DNA from: Siphonodentalium dalli
Taxonomy: Eukaryota > Mollusca > Scaphopoda > Gadilida > Siphonodentaliidae
Direction of reading: 5' to 3'
DNA: 64,000 bases
Assembly: GCA_032622095.1 (NCBI GenBank)
Contig: CP136069.1
Coordinates: 33,142,194-33,206,193, forward strand
Position 1 is the stretch's first letter. Every line of letters starts with the position of its first letter. Below are positions 12,501-27,300 of this stretch, piece by piece. Both the position numbers and the translations under genes were made by a program. A model generated the notes under the pieces. The model ran no database searches. It was not told the DNA's origin and saw only the letters and a program-made list of their open reading frames with translations.

Positions 12501-15296
12501 CTAAATCAATCAACAGACAAATTAACAAAAAAATAATTATTGCTGTTCCTTTCAAACATCGAAGAGATATGAATTAAATTGACATAAACTCCATTTTGTC
12601 AAACGATAAAGATGTCGTCTTTCGGGTGGCACTTCTCGTTCCAAAACTGTTATTTTATACACGAGAATCTCTATAAGAAGTCATTTTGTTTCATAATAAA
12701 TGGCGGCTGCTGTTGATTGGCCTATAGTCCCGAATGCAATGTAGCCATTGCATGGCTTTGCGCAAACGCGGCTTTTATATAATGCGAGAAATACCTACTC
12801 CTCATTACCTTTGCACCAAAGTCCGTCCCAACGTTGCACCTGACATCGCTTATATCAGAGTTACCATTCGTGATATTCACACAAATATCATTCAGGGTGA
12901 AATTTGATGTAGTTTTGATGACCACGTTTCGACAAATTTGATATAGTTTTATCACGTGATAAACCTATATCAATTCGGTATATTAAGTCTCGACAGAGTA
13001 TGGACCGATTTTTAGAAATACCAAACGCGGCATTTTGTTTGTTTGAACAACTATATAATATTGTAGGCTATTAGTTTCCATGTGAATAATGGAATATATA
13101 AATGGTTAGAAACGAATATATCCAGTGAAACGAACACTCATGCTTGGTCACTATCGTTTAAATGCAGTTGAACTGCCCTCTTCTATAATAATTTACAATT
13201 ATCATATGCATGTATATTAAATACTCAACATGCTTAACTGATTCCCACTTGTCGAACAATAACCCATTAAAATACAGTTAAGATATTTGCGTATGTCATA
13301 AAACTGTCACTCGGGGGGGGGACCCAGACAATTTATTATAACATATTTAACAAATATAAATAAATTAATCAGCATGTTGACGAAAGTAAAATTCTGTTTT
13401 AACATGTTGCCAAGTCAATAAGCCAAAGAGATCACACGTGCGTTTTTCAGTTGGCCAATTTACGTTTCAATTTATTATATGGTGTTGTTTGGTAACGGGT
13501 GAATACTCACACACGACATGTCATCTGAAATTGGTGTAATCCCCTGGGGTTTTTTGGGGGGGGGGTGGCTTATGAAGGAAATTCCGAAACAAGTGCATGT
13601 ACGTGTTATGTAGTATATAAATGTAGTTGTTGTAGACATGAGTAACACTACTCACTGGTCGGTTTAACAACGTTGTTTAACAACATGGTAAACGACACAT
13701 TCCCTTCAGAGTGCCGCATTGGTACTATCGTCAACAATCAGTCATTAAACTTATTATATGATCATTTCCCAGCATTGAATAGGAATTATTCTGCTGTTGT
13801 ATTATCTATTGTTCTATATATCGGCTGCTCATTTGTGCTGAACACCCCATTCAAAAGTATGATATACCCTTCAAATATATACTTTTATAACTGGTTTGGA
13901 GAATCTAGTGAGTGAAAAAAGGGTTCATGTTAATTTCAAGGTTTTATATGTAATTTGAATTTGTATTTAATATGCAAAAATAAATTGAAAGTATAAGATT
14001 CAAATTTGAAAATGATTGTTTGTTGTAGTCGCACATATTAAATACAAATCGTTTAATATTGATCTCCTTTTATTATAGCCGTTGATGATGTATCTCGCAT
14101 ACCAAGCAGTGCACTCGCCACTGGAGGCTCCACAGACATACTTAGATATGTACTCATCGATATCTGACACCGATAGAAGTACTTACGCTGGTACGTAAAC
14201 AGTATAACTCATCGTAAATATCGTTTATCTCTTCCATTATGGCACGTTCACGTGACGGCAAGAAAACATCAGGTATGCCAACTCACATGACCAATGAGAA
14301 AATAATACAGGCATTTATTGCATGCTTCCATATTATATTCTATTGATTTCTTGTTCGAGTAAAATTCTACATTTCGCTAATCAAGCGCCCAACTGTGCGA
14401 CAACGTTATATCCAACTGCAGTTGCCTTATATTGATTGCAAGGTAGCTTCCTTATATTAGACGATAGCTTCCTTATATTACTCGCTAGCTCCAATTGGTG
14501 CCAATCACTTGCAAAATTTAAATTTATATTCATACGCGTAAAGCGAAACGGACTATTTGCAATTTTCTATCAGCTTGTAGTCCCCCCTGAGTGTACTCTG
14601 TGTTGCCACGATATTGTTTACATTAACAACGTCACTACCAGTGGAATATGGTGACATAACGGCTTCGCGTTAGACGTTGTATTGTCGTAGGATAAGAATC
14701 TTGCAGCTAATTGTTGGACAAATGGAGAAAATATAATGACAGTAAATAAAATTATTTTATCCATTGTTGTCATTTATAAATTACAGACCGAGTAATAATT
14801 GCATGGAATTGATGAATGGCGATCAATCAATCAATACTTAAATGATGAAGACGATTTGTCTTGATTCGATTTCGATTATCGCGATTACTAGGTGAATATC
14901 GTGAATTTTTCTTCAAACCTGAAATATTCATTCTTAAGCAATTTTATATCATATCGATTGGTGTCATGTTGGGTGCGAATATCCGGGACTACTTTTTCGT
15001 ACGAACGCTTTTTCAAAAGTGAATTAATGTAGCACTGGCAGTGAGTTGTCAGTAGCCTCTAATCAGGTGATAATTAACCAGAACAAGGGGTTTGGTTAGA
15101 ATTTGTAATTAATTATAATACTAATGGTTATTAACTTGGATTTTGACTGAATACCGGATATGGAGGGAAATATCGAATTTTGTTTTATAAGTGATTGAAC
15201 ACCGCAAAATCCTAACATGTATAGACCACAGTTCTGACCTGTGCGAGAACAGTTTGAAATCTGAATCTGATAATTATAGCATCCGGACTGACCTCC

Positions 15297-15374
<78 letters not shown>

Positions 15375-18300
15375 GTATTGTAAACAGTTGAAAAATGTGA
15401 CCATAGCTGGGACGAGACACACCAAGCACCATGTCGCCACACCCCAGTATGTTTGGTAACAAGACTGGGCTATTATACACCACAGTCCCCATCCCATGCA
15501 TTAGCCAAACCAAATCCACAATTCTTCAAAACTCATGTGGGGTTTCGATGGTGGTGGGGTCATTCTATTTGCCAAAAAAGACAAAATCGCTATTGCGACA
15601 GAATATATGCATAAACTATTTAATTATAACACATAGGATTGTGCCTATAATTTGACCAATTTCTCATTTCACTAGGTTTGGAATGTATGTATACATGAGT
15701 GCAGCAACGCGCGTTATATAAGTTGTCTTCAAACTGTTTCGGATATAACTGGATAGCCTTAATCGAAACAAGAGTTATATCGTAAATACGCTACATTGAC
15801 TATAACTCTTAATCCTTCATACATATACTCTAACCAGCCATTCCTTCGTCGCTCTATACACACTTAGAAATAACAAGCCGTATAGGTACTAAGGTAGTGC
15901 CAATATGTCTGTTTGTACCAGACCAACAGGTATCGAGAAGAATTTGGTTCTATATATTGATATAATGCAACATCATGTTGGTACTAGCCACTCTCGGAAC
16001 CTAAGAATTACCCACGTGATGGCATCACATGATAATTCATTTGGTACTAGCCGATCTCGGAACCCATGTGTTACCCACGTGATGGCATCACGTGATAATT
16101 CATTTGGTACTAGCCGATCTCGATAAAATGGCGGCGTCCAGCCACTTCAAGTTGAGGCGATTGAGGTTTTTTACAGTATATAAACATGGACGAAGAGACA
16201 AACAAACATCAGGCTTAGACATGTTATGTTGGCATCGGATTCGGCTGTACATTCTGTAGCGTATGCCAGTTTAGGTTGGGTGGATTTAAGATTAGGGAAG
16301 TACCTTCTCTGAAATTCATCAACATATTTTGTGTGTGTGAAATTGGACCTAATTGGCTTCTCAATAACCTGGAATATTGTCAGCACTGTGTGGATTATGT
16401 TTGTACATGGACGGGACAAGATGATATATAACCTCCGAAAAAATAACGGGCGCTAACATTATTGATATTCTCCTCTGCAGTCTGAAGAAAGCATCAATTT
16501 TCGGTGAACTGAGACAGACCAAATTCAAAAGTCATTGAGTGCAGTGGGGTTACATTTTACATGCACAACAGTATTGTGAATTACAAAAGACAGATACTTA
16601 AGTTTTACAACCGCCCAATTAATTCACAAGAGTCAACCACTGGTGACTATGATTACGAGACATCCAATTCTGTAGAAATTAGTCGGAGTTATGACGTCAC
16701 AGATCAGTCATGACTCATGAGTCAGTGACAAGTTTGATGGCTGCAACGTACAAGTACCTGTGCAAAGGACGATGGATGATATTCTTCAATTTTCATCGAA
16801 ACGTGATTTGAGAACCATGTCGCCATGACTGTCGCCCAGTTACGGAGTCTGCTATTATTTTGATCGAAACGCCTGTGATGTTGTGATATGGTTCACTCAG
16901 ACCTGTTTAAGATGTCTGATTTATAATATTCACAGAAGCCCATTAGAGCCAAAAAACCTTTGCAACAAATCTCAAACATCTTTGCGATAATTAAAAAAAA
17001 TTATTCACACAATACGTAGTCTGAGATTTATCGTAAATATGTTTGAGATTTATCGTAATGGTTTGCGTGTTATCGCAAAGGTGATTGTGATTTTTCGCAA
17101 AGTTTTGCTGCTCTCACCATTCATGCATCTGGCTGTTATATATCGATTGGTGGTTTACCCAGACCAGTTGAAGATGTCGGATTATATTTATATTTATACG
17201 GTTCAAGTCCATTAATGCCAATGCATGAAAATATATCTGCGATAAATCACAAACCATTGCGATTAATCGCAAACCCTTTGTAATCAATCGAAAACCTTTA
17301 CACTAAATCGCATATATTTATTGCAAAGTAGTTTGCGATTCGCAAAGGTTTGCGATTCATCGCAAGATAGTTTTTTATTTATCGGGCTATTCTAGATCGA
17401 TTGGTGTTTCATCCAGACCTGTTTCAAGATGTTTGATTTAACATGTATACTTTAGTATTATTGCACACAAATTAAGAAATTATTTTTGGACATTCAGAAC
17501 AATTTTACTCCACATGCAGGGAACAGGGAATCCTGAAATCTAGATATTAAACTTTGAATCAAGTACAAAACCACGATCAAGGTTCTATACTAATAAAAGT
17601 AATTTATGTATAATTCGGATTATTTCATTATCACTATGAAATGGAGTCCATGTGGTTTTGTACTTTATTCAATGTTTAAACGCCATAGCTTCATTTGGAA
17701 TCTAACATGCCACATTGTTAAATTTGCCGTCGGCCATGTTTCGTAATTTCGAGTGCTTGGTATCTGGGCAGGTTCTCCGCTTAGTACCTATATGTTTGGT
17801 TCTCTGGAGTACCACATTGCTAGGTATTATGCATAGTACCTAAATACTTCAGAGTACCTGTCTTTATACTCGGTACTTCATATAATATAATGGGTGTGTC
17901 AAGAAAGCGTGTATTTCTTGGCACTTCATATCGTGTGCGTCATGACTTCTGTGACATAAAGGCAGAGTGGGTATTATATGCACAATGCCCGGATAGAACC
18001 TCAATATTTAGTAGGTAATCCAGAGTACCAAACATTTTGGTACTCTAGAGTACCTAAACTTTTGGTACTCCAGAGTACCACTTTTGGTACTCCAGAGTAC
18101 CTAAACTTTTGGTACTCCACTGAGAGTACCACTTTTGGTACTCCAGAGTACCAAACAGTTGGTACTCCCCCTGGGACAAAGCTTAGTACCTACTTAGGTA
18201 CTCTGAAGTACCTATTTTTTTAAGAGTGTTGAATATTCTGCATGTAGATATGTCAATGCAGATAATGTTTGTATTCGGCATAATGGTATTGTCTCTGACA

Positions 18301-21300
18301 TTACAATAAACATAATGAGGCATCTTTGACACTTTTGAATTGGTTTATGCCGACAAATGGTTAGTAATCAATTAATTAAGAATTTTGAGGCAAATTATAA
18401 TGTTTCCCGAGATAAAATTGGGGTTATTTTGTAGCGGAGGACATCAGGGGTGATGCGTTGGTGAAGTTTTAATGCATCGTGCCGTCACAGACCGTAAACA
18501 ATTCGCAAAAGGCTGTTCAACGAGTAATAAATAAACCAATATCTTTGCATATCTATTTCTTGATTATTCAGTCACCGTGGTAGAAACAGTTATTCTGCAC
18601 CACTTACCCTCGCAGGTATATAATGCTCAGAGGAAAATTGGCGAACTTGGCCATGCTCTACGTTCGCATACCCCTAACAATTTGCCATTCATTTCCAATA
18701 TGAATATGATCTATATGTTGGCCGATCTGTTCACATACATCGTTCATGAAGCTACGGACCCAGGGGCGTGCGAAAATATTTTATCAATGAATGCGATAGT
18801 ACGAGAACGAAAGCCGTTTGAATGTATACAGCAAATTAACCCACATGGACCAGACTTTCAGCTGACGAGACATTTTCATAACCCGACCAAATTCCCATAT
18901 TTGTGCAATTACCATTGCACACACTAGTTACTTAAAACTTTCCAACTGTTGGAATTTTCCACCTCAAACGTTGAACAATTTCCAATCCTATAGCAATATC
19001 AGATCAAAATTTGGACTCAGTATAGAAAAAAATATGCTACTGTTGGTCTAAAAACAACATATGCCCACTATATTGTTGGAAGATCAGACAATGAAAACAT
19101 ATACAACCTACATGTTGTGTGAAAGTTCCAACAAATGTTATGTGAGGCAGGAAATTTCAAATACAGTTGAAAAATTGACCATAGTTGGGAGCTGACACCA
19201 AGCCCAACGTCGCCACATCCCCGTATGTTTGGTAGCCATACTATACACCACAGCCACATGAACCAAGCCAAATCCACAACACTATAAAACTTCATAGTGT
19301 CTCGACGGGGATGGGAACATGAGATTTGCCAAAAAAACATACCCATTTTTGCCACCCCTTATATGGATGCCCTATTTAATTATAACATAGGTTGGTACCT
19401 ATTTCCAAAAAACTTGAACCATTTCCCATATCTCTTGATTTGTAAGGTATTTATACATGAGTGCAGCAAATTGGCGACATGGGGAGGGTTGTTTAACTCC
19501 TCCCCAACTTCGCTCAAATTATCAACAGTTGGAACGTCCCCAATGCGATGAATTGCCAACATGGATTATAAGTTGTTTACCTGAAGCAAATTACTTGAAC
19601 CAGCAAGACTATAATAGTGATCTGACTTAGTTCAAGCATCGCCATCTAAACAGCTGCGTCCTCACTGATGTTATCTTTGCAGTAATAAAATAACATGACA
19701 CAATTGAACATGTAGCTGATATTTTCTTGCATATATTTCCATGCAGCTACATATGAACATGCCATTACTTAATGCGAGTACCTTGGGTCCCTTTAAGAAA
19801 AATAAAGCACATCATATGCAGATATTTTCTTCTTGCGACTAAGTAGAAGTAAAAACAATTTATCCTAGATGTCTATATGTACATATCAAGCCAACCACAC
19901 TTCCATTGTTTACACTTCTATACCTGGCATATTAAGGTTCAGGCGCACGTTTTGCCAAAAGTTCTCAAAATCTTCCTAGAATTTCTTTGTGATATTTGGT
20001 ACGAGCGATTACTGTGTCACAATATTTAAGCACCATTGGCCCATTGGATATTATAACATCATTACTTCACTGTTATGACATGACATATCTTTAAAAATTT
20101 GACTGTTTTCAGGTACCAAGAACTTCTGTAAAATATTATTTTTTCTTCAAAAGTGCGGTTCATATATCCATGGTATCATATCTCAGGATGATGAGAGGAG
20201 ACTTAATTATTCTTGATTCTTGAGATTTAATGATTATTTTCATTTAGAAATGCAACTACCCATAAATTAGTTTCTATATTCGATAAGTGTCATGTCATGC
20301 CTGTTGATCAATAACAAATGGACTGAGATTATTGTGGGTCATGAGTTCATGGCCAAGTTTAAGCTGACCACCATATAACTTAACACTGTGGTCCAATTCA
20401 GTTGATTGCTCCCTGATTGAATGGAGCACACTGTTTATCAACATTTGTTTTCATTGGGCTGGAATATTTGTGACCCGCCATATCAAATCCAGTCGTAAGT
20501 CGGGATTTTTTTTACCCTGTGCCAATGCATTCTCTTATATATGCGAGTCGACCATAGGTCGCCTCGCATATATAAGAGAATGCATTGTCCTAACAATGTT
20601 TTACAATTTTAATAAATTGTTCTTGTATTCTTTAACAATTTTATAATTTCACCGACACAGAGACCCAGACAAACATGAGCACTCTTCTATATATGTGTGG
20701 GGCTCCATGCAGGGTAATGGATGTTTTTTATTGTATGTCCTAAAAATTGTAAGAAACATTTATTTTAAAAAATGATAAAAAATTGTTAGGCCAATGCGTT
20801 CTCTTATATATGCGAGGTGACCTATGGTCGACTCTCAAATATAAGAGAATGCATTGGCACAGGGTAAACAAATCCCGACTTACAACTGGATTTGATATGG
20901 CGGGTCACATTTGTGACTACTTTACTCTTCATTATAATATATGCGGGTATGACGCTGTATTATTCAATTGAAAATCTAACTAAACATAATGACACAGATG
21001 ACGCCTCCTCTCATAGAGCCAAGCCATTAAGCTATTTGATGATTGGAGGTTTGTGTGGAATTGTTTATTAGTTTAGCAGTTCTTGGTACCGAAAGTGACA
21101 ACACATAAAATAATATCTTCAACCTCTCAAATGTATTAAAAATCCATTGTTTTGTTGCTAATAATTGTTCAGATTATATATACAATGAAGATGTTGATAT
21201 AAGAATCTCAAGATTTGTTGCCCGATAGATCCAAGAAATTCTTTGCTGAAAATCTCTTTCTATTTTTGGCTGGATTTATGCAAAACGTGCATCACCCCCT

Positions 21301-24300
21301 TAGTGTAATATTGGATTCTGTTCATGATTGTTGTGATGTGATGTACGTATCCCATGCGTGTATTGCCTCACTGGCTAAATACATATGTAGGGCCTACAAA
21401 TAATACGTAAGTAAGTAAAGTATATTTTATTCGTGTCGAGGAACCCACCAATCAAAGCTCAGTGATCAGATATCGATTTTTTAAATATGATATTTTTCGA
21501 GATGTGTAATTTCTTACGGCCTGGAGAAAGGTCTTCAAACCGACGGTCTTGAACCAAATTGCGGATGGAGATGGAAAACTCTAAAATCAAGTGGCTTTGA
21601 GTCTTAAGATATTTAAAAATAACACGTTTGTGTGCAATTTTATACTATAGTTGACTGTGGTTGGCATTATTTTTGGGCAATTAATCTATTCTGATAACTG
21701 AAGCGGATTTCAAAAAATATTGCTGTTGTTGAAACCTGATTATACGGGGACCATCGAATCGGATAGAGTACCTTTAGCATATAGACAAATCAATAATTTG
21801 AGTAGAAGATGTCTTATGTACACGTTCAGGATAACAGGTTATATTATAATCAAATTTAATAATTTATATAAATTTACTTTATGGCTCCAGTTATTAACTA
21901 AGATACGAATTCCATGTACAAGACGTAATCAAATAAATTGATGGGTAGTGGATTGGACAATGCGTGATACATGCCGTGTAAATAAATATGGTGATACAGG
22001 GCGTGAACTCAAGTCAATAACTGACAATACAATACAATTAATGAGCATCTGGGACTATTGTGCATATAAAATAACTTTTATTTGATACATTTGCCTGAAA
22101 ACTGTTCAAAAATATCTCGATGACGATCGTTCTGTTTTTGCATTCCGGATTATCTGCGATCTGTAAAATTATTTCATACTCAGCGGGCAGTCAAATAATT
22201 GAAATATGGTGACCTTATTCTTCGAAGCAGGGAATATAGAAACCAACAACAATTTTGAGTACAGTACCCCTTTAAACCATACCAATGTGGTATTTATCTC
22301 TATTACTCCAGTTCTTCTTAATTAGAATGCACATGGTGTCGTGTTTCAGGTATGGTTACGTGCATGGATGATGCAATAAATCGTGTGGAAAAATCATTGA
22401 AGAAAAAGGGAATATGGAACAACACCATTCTTATCTACAGTTCAGGTAATGTAGATTCCACTAGGACGCACCCCTGTCCTTAGAGGTTTGTCATTAATTT
22501 CCACATGAAACATTTGACTGAAAGTCTGCGATAGTGTTGGAAAATATTCGACTTTTAGTGTCAAAAATAAAATTCGAATATTTTTCAATACTATCGCAGA
22601 CTTTCGGTAAAATAGTTCAAGTGAAAATTTATTTTTTGAATAGTGTTGGAAAATATTCGACTTTTAGTGTAAAAACAACAAATTACAAACTAAATACTGG
22701 TTGAAAAAATAAAACTATTAAAACTATCTGAAATTTTCAACTGACTTTTACCAAATATGTAGTTGGGCGTTTCTAGAGTGTCTCCATTGGGGATGTCCAC
22801 ATTTGGAATTTAAAAATCTCCCTCCGCCGAATATCCCAGTCCATGAATTCCATTTGCACCCCTTGTGCGGGAATTTTCACTACTGGTATTACAAGCTTTC
22901 TATTTGCTGGAAATGTCAGTCCTACCAAAGCCAATTGTTCACTAGAGATATGGCCCTTTGTTGAGTTATGGCCAATTTGTTGAATTGGCACAGACGTATT
23001 TTACCACGCCCTGGTAACGCGTTGTCGAAAGTAATTCACTGACGTTGTGTCTGTTGGGTTACATTGTTTTTAATTTGTCTACCTCAATTCTGCCTGCAAC
23101 TGATATTGTAGACAACGGACATGGCCACCATAAAGCTAAACAAATTCATATAAAATGGGTTAATCCAAGGTGTTCTATGCCGTTATATAATAGCGCTTGT
23201 GTTGCCTTTATTGTCTTGACAACAGTTACTGTAAACTGCAGCAAGGTATATAGAGTGTTCTGGGCATCATTGGTGAGTTTCCAATACCCGAGTCGAAGAC
23301 ACTGTGCATCTATTATAGTGCCGGACTAGCTACGATCATCCCCTGCTCATATATTAAGGGTATCACAAAACGAAAAAAAAACTGAATGGTTGGACATTTC
23401 CAACAGAGGTAATTTCAGTCCAAAACATTGATGAAAGTTCCAACTGTTGGACATTTTAGCCAAAGTTCGTGACTGAGACTCCAACCGAACATCCTGTCGC
23501 AATGTCCCTGGGTGAGACACCCAGATCAGCTGAACATATGCATTATTTACATGTTTATTTTATAGATAACGGTGGCGATGTTTATGACGGAGCGAACAAC
23601 TGGCCACTAAGGGGGTACAAGGGCACTCTGTGGGAAGGGGGTGTGCGCGCCGTTGGATTCGTCACAAGTCCTCTACTGCCAGACAGTGTTGCTGGGACAA
23701 CGAACAGAGAGCTGATTCATGTATCTGACTGGTTCCCTACAATGGTCAACTTAGCCGGTGGTAACTTCAACGGAGTACTACCGCTAGATGGATACGACCA
23801 ATGGTTAACGATTAAGTAAGAACACATAGTCTATGCATATAAATATACCACTGTTAGCGACAGTTAACTGCATGGGGAATACACACTATACAGTTTTACC
23901 TGTAGCGATGCTACCGATATTTGCCTGTAAATGGCATATGCAATTATCTCGGAATAATAAGTCATGCAGGTATTTGAAGACACAATTATGTTAATAGCCC
24001 TCTAGCATGTGGAACTTCTTATGGTGTTAGCTTTGGTAAGGATTCATTGTGTATATGCAAAGTGTACGCATGTGGTCGTTCACCATCTGATTTTCTACAT
24101 GTATGACCAAATGCACTCAAAATATACCATGCAATTTTGTCAATGTGTGGGTGTAAGATGCACATAACATGCGTAATGAAAATCTATTGGTTCTACTATA
24201 ACGTATACTATATAAGCTATACGCAATGCGCGTAATATACTTGAGAAACATCTCATGTCTAAACATCAAAAAGTTCTCCAAGGTTTTGAATGGGTGGGAA

Positions 24301-27300
24301 ATTATCTCTAGGGGTATTAACCAGAGTAGAGTTGCACGACATGATCTAATATCTTCCCTGAAATGTCTGTACAGTAGATATTCGGAGATATTAAGTAATC
24401 ATTTGAGTCAAAGATACCAGTCAACATGAGCTTTTGTCATTATTATTATTTTGAAATTATGCTTTACCCCAATTATGACATATGAATTGGGACAAAAAAT
24501 GTGGCAATTTTTATATCATTTCAACATTATATTGGAAATCCATAATATAAATCACAACATATTTCTCTTGTGTGTTTCTGAAACGTGTCTTGAAAAACGG
24601 TTTCAAAGAAAATATGTTAGTAAATATGGTGCTGTCGGGTATAGGTAGAGCATTTTAATAGTCGTATATGGTCTTCTTTTATACACAGGGACGGACAGGC
24701 CAGTCCCAGGACTGAACTATTGCATAACATCGATGAGCTAACTGCGCAGAACGGAAAAAAGAGATTTAATGGAACTTTCGACACAAGGACAAGAGCTGCT
24801 CTTAGAATGGGAGACATGAAGCTGGTCACTGGAGATCCAGGTACACCATTATTCAGGGTCGGGAACACACTTCATAATTTTCTCGAAAATGGCGGAAAGA
24901 TGCGCCTAACTATTGCAACATGCGTTGTTTCTTTATTTTCCAAATATATGAGTAAGATATTACAATGTTTGCTAGGCTGCCAAATATTCAAAGTGGTGAA
25001 AATTAACATATTTCAAAAATAGATATCTGACTCTGCGCTTTGATGAGTGGGTTCCACGGCTAGAATCAAATATGTTGTACCGAAGTCAAATCGATATTAA
25101 TTTCGGAAAGTTAATTCTGATTATGTACCTGTACCTTTACCATCTATAAAGTTGGGTCTCTCCTTTGGACAATACACATTACTTGATACAAAAAATAAAG
25201 TTGCAGATAATCCTAATTTATACTATAATTGTCTGCTCTATTGTGTGTATAACACATTTTTTGTAAACTTCATCTGTACACCCTACTGCAGGCATACAGC
25301 TTCATATTGTGGGTATAAATTTCTACTATGGGTGTAAATGTTCAAACGTAAGTTCGTGTGTTAAACGTGTATATATTCGTAGTAGAACTACATCGTAGTT
25401 AGCAAAATAGTTCCTATGTCACATTCATTTAAAACTTGAAGTTGTCATGATATCAATTAGATATGAGGAAAATGCCTGAATTTCAATCAAATGTAGCTTG
25501 GTAGCTAGTGCTATATTAATAAGGAAACATATAAATGGTAATTCCAAGTGACTGATCGCTCAGAAACAGGATGGCGTCATGACGTTAATGTAAGCATCCC
25601 TACGCGTGACGCACATTCCTTATAGCGTCGTTTTTGTGTCTCGGGGTGAGGATACACATTCAAAGTAAACAGCGGGGTAGTTGAATTCGTGAACAAAATT
25701 ACAAAAATAATAATTATGGCATAAATAAAATACACCCATAGTAGCCGAGAGTAAAACAAATTCACCACTCATGGTATTGTGGTTTTAGCCCCTCGCCAAA
25801 AGGCTCGCGGTTAAAAACCACTGTCCCACTCGTGGTGAAAATTTGGTATCCTCGGTTACTATGGGTGTATTCTATATATAGACCAATTTGACAATCTTTC
25901 CCCACGAATTATTGACTACAGTCAGGTACAAATTTTATAGTTTATTTTCCAAATATTGAGGAGCTACGCTCAGTAAAATAGAACTATAGAAATACTATAG
26001 TATACATTAATACAGAAACAATGCTTTAAATTTAAACTGAGTGATATCCAATTTATGATGCTTACAACACAACTTGGAGCATCCAAATAAACATTCCAAA
26101 TGGAATATCATTATGCTGTCAAACTATTGCAAGTGGACTCCATTGCTAATAGCATAAACTAGCAGGGTTACCCGGCGTTGCCCAGGTTAAAGTGATGTGA
26201 AACTCTCTGTGGATATTTGGAGGGAATAGAGAATACTCTTGCTCTCAAAGTGTTACACGTATTCTCATAAATTGTATATCCAAATGGCATCACAAACATG
26301 ATTCTTACACATGGAATATAAGTAGTGGCTCACCTTGTCAGGTCGGAGCGATTATCATTTTGTTTATCGCGTTTAATCCGTCCCACCAATAAAGAAGTAT
26401 TTATTTATTTACAACTGTGTATACTTCAGACGTTATAGCATGAAACATGAACACCATACACACATTAGCTCGAAAAAATAAAAAGACGACAATTGTGTTC
26501 TACATAGAGATGTGTCAATCAATCAATCAATCAATCAATCTAGTTTATCATATCTTCATGAAGATACAGATGTTTTAAAGATATGTCCAGGTGCTCCTCT
26601 GTTCGGGTGCTATATACTGGCTAATCATTTTCAGATTACAAGAAATGATGTTATGCATGTATAGCAGCTACATATGCCCGACACAGCGAGATTTTGTTAG
26701 GCGATGAGTCTGTTCTAAACAATGAAAGAAATAATCTGTATCGGGCAGATATACCCTTGTCAGATGTCACTATTGGCGGATCCCGAAAAGTCATGTGCTA
26801 CGGACTGCGTTTTCCTTTATCTCAGACGTAACCATATTTGACTGCACAATGTGACCACTATTTTTGAACAGGCCTGCTCTACATTTCCAAATCTCGTGGC
26901 AATTGTAACTTTTTTGTGGAAACTATATTGAATTGGACAGACCCAATCGTGTTATAATATATACATGAGCCATTCTAATATGCAAACCTCTGACGATTCG
27001 AGGTCCCTCAGTTTGAATGAATATATGTATCTCTTAAATAGATTGATATAAATATACTTTTAATGCTTTCTTCAATGTATCTGTGTTGCTAGATCATTAT
27101 AGGAATGTCCTGATTTCCATCCCCATAGAAATATAACAGTTGAGAAATATTATTGTTCGAGTTACTTAGTTCGGTCACCATTTTGTCGAGCTTTTGAAAT
27201 TGGAATGCCACAAACTCTTTAGAATGACATGGAGATGGCCTGGGAGATGACTATATATAACTTTGTTGGATATCGGCGAATTGAACAATCTTATAAATGC

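Larger units (their letters stand above)
14191..22349 (+). other. Intron 4 of the arylsulfatase gene (8.2 kb)
   Basis: The longest intron. It holds a (CT)n tract, a 330-bp repeat present twice (15,373-15,700; 19,150-19,480), a 68-bp tandem, a 255-bp tandem with TTTGCGAT motifs, the GGTACTC palindrome array, a double-hairpin element (20,470-20,908) and a 350-bp MITE copy (21,425-21,780). No sulfatase exon is missing, because exons 4 and 5 join exactly. Confidence 0.8.

Noticed and set aside
15096-15497. Arg-Glu-repeat protein on the minus strand and its Ser-Leu mirror
   Set aside because: Both are produced by the (CT)36 microsatellite.
17978-18223. 81-residue frame with TFGTPEY repeats
   Set aside because: It follows from the palindromic GGTACTC array, and the repeat spacing is not a multiple of three throughout.
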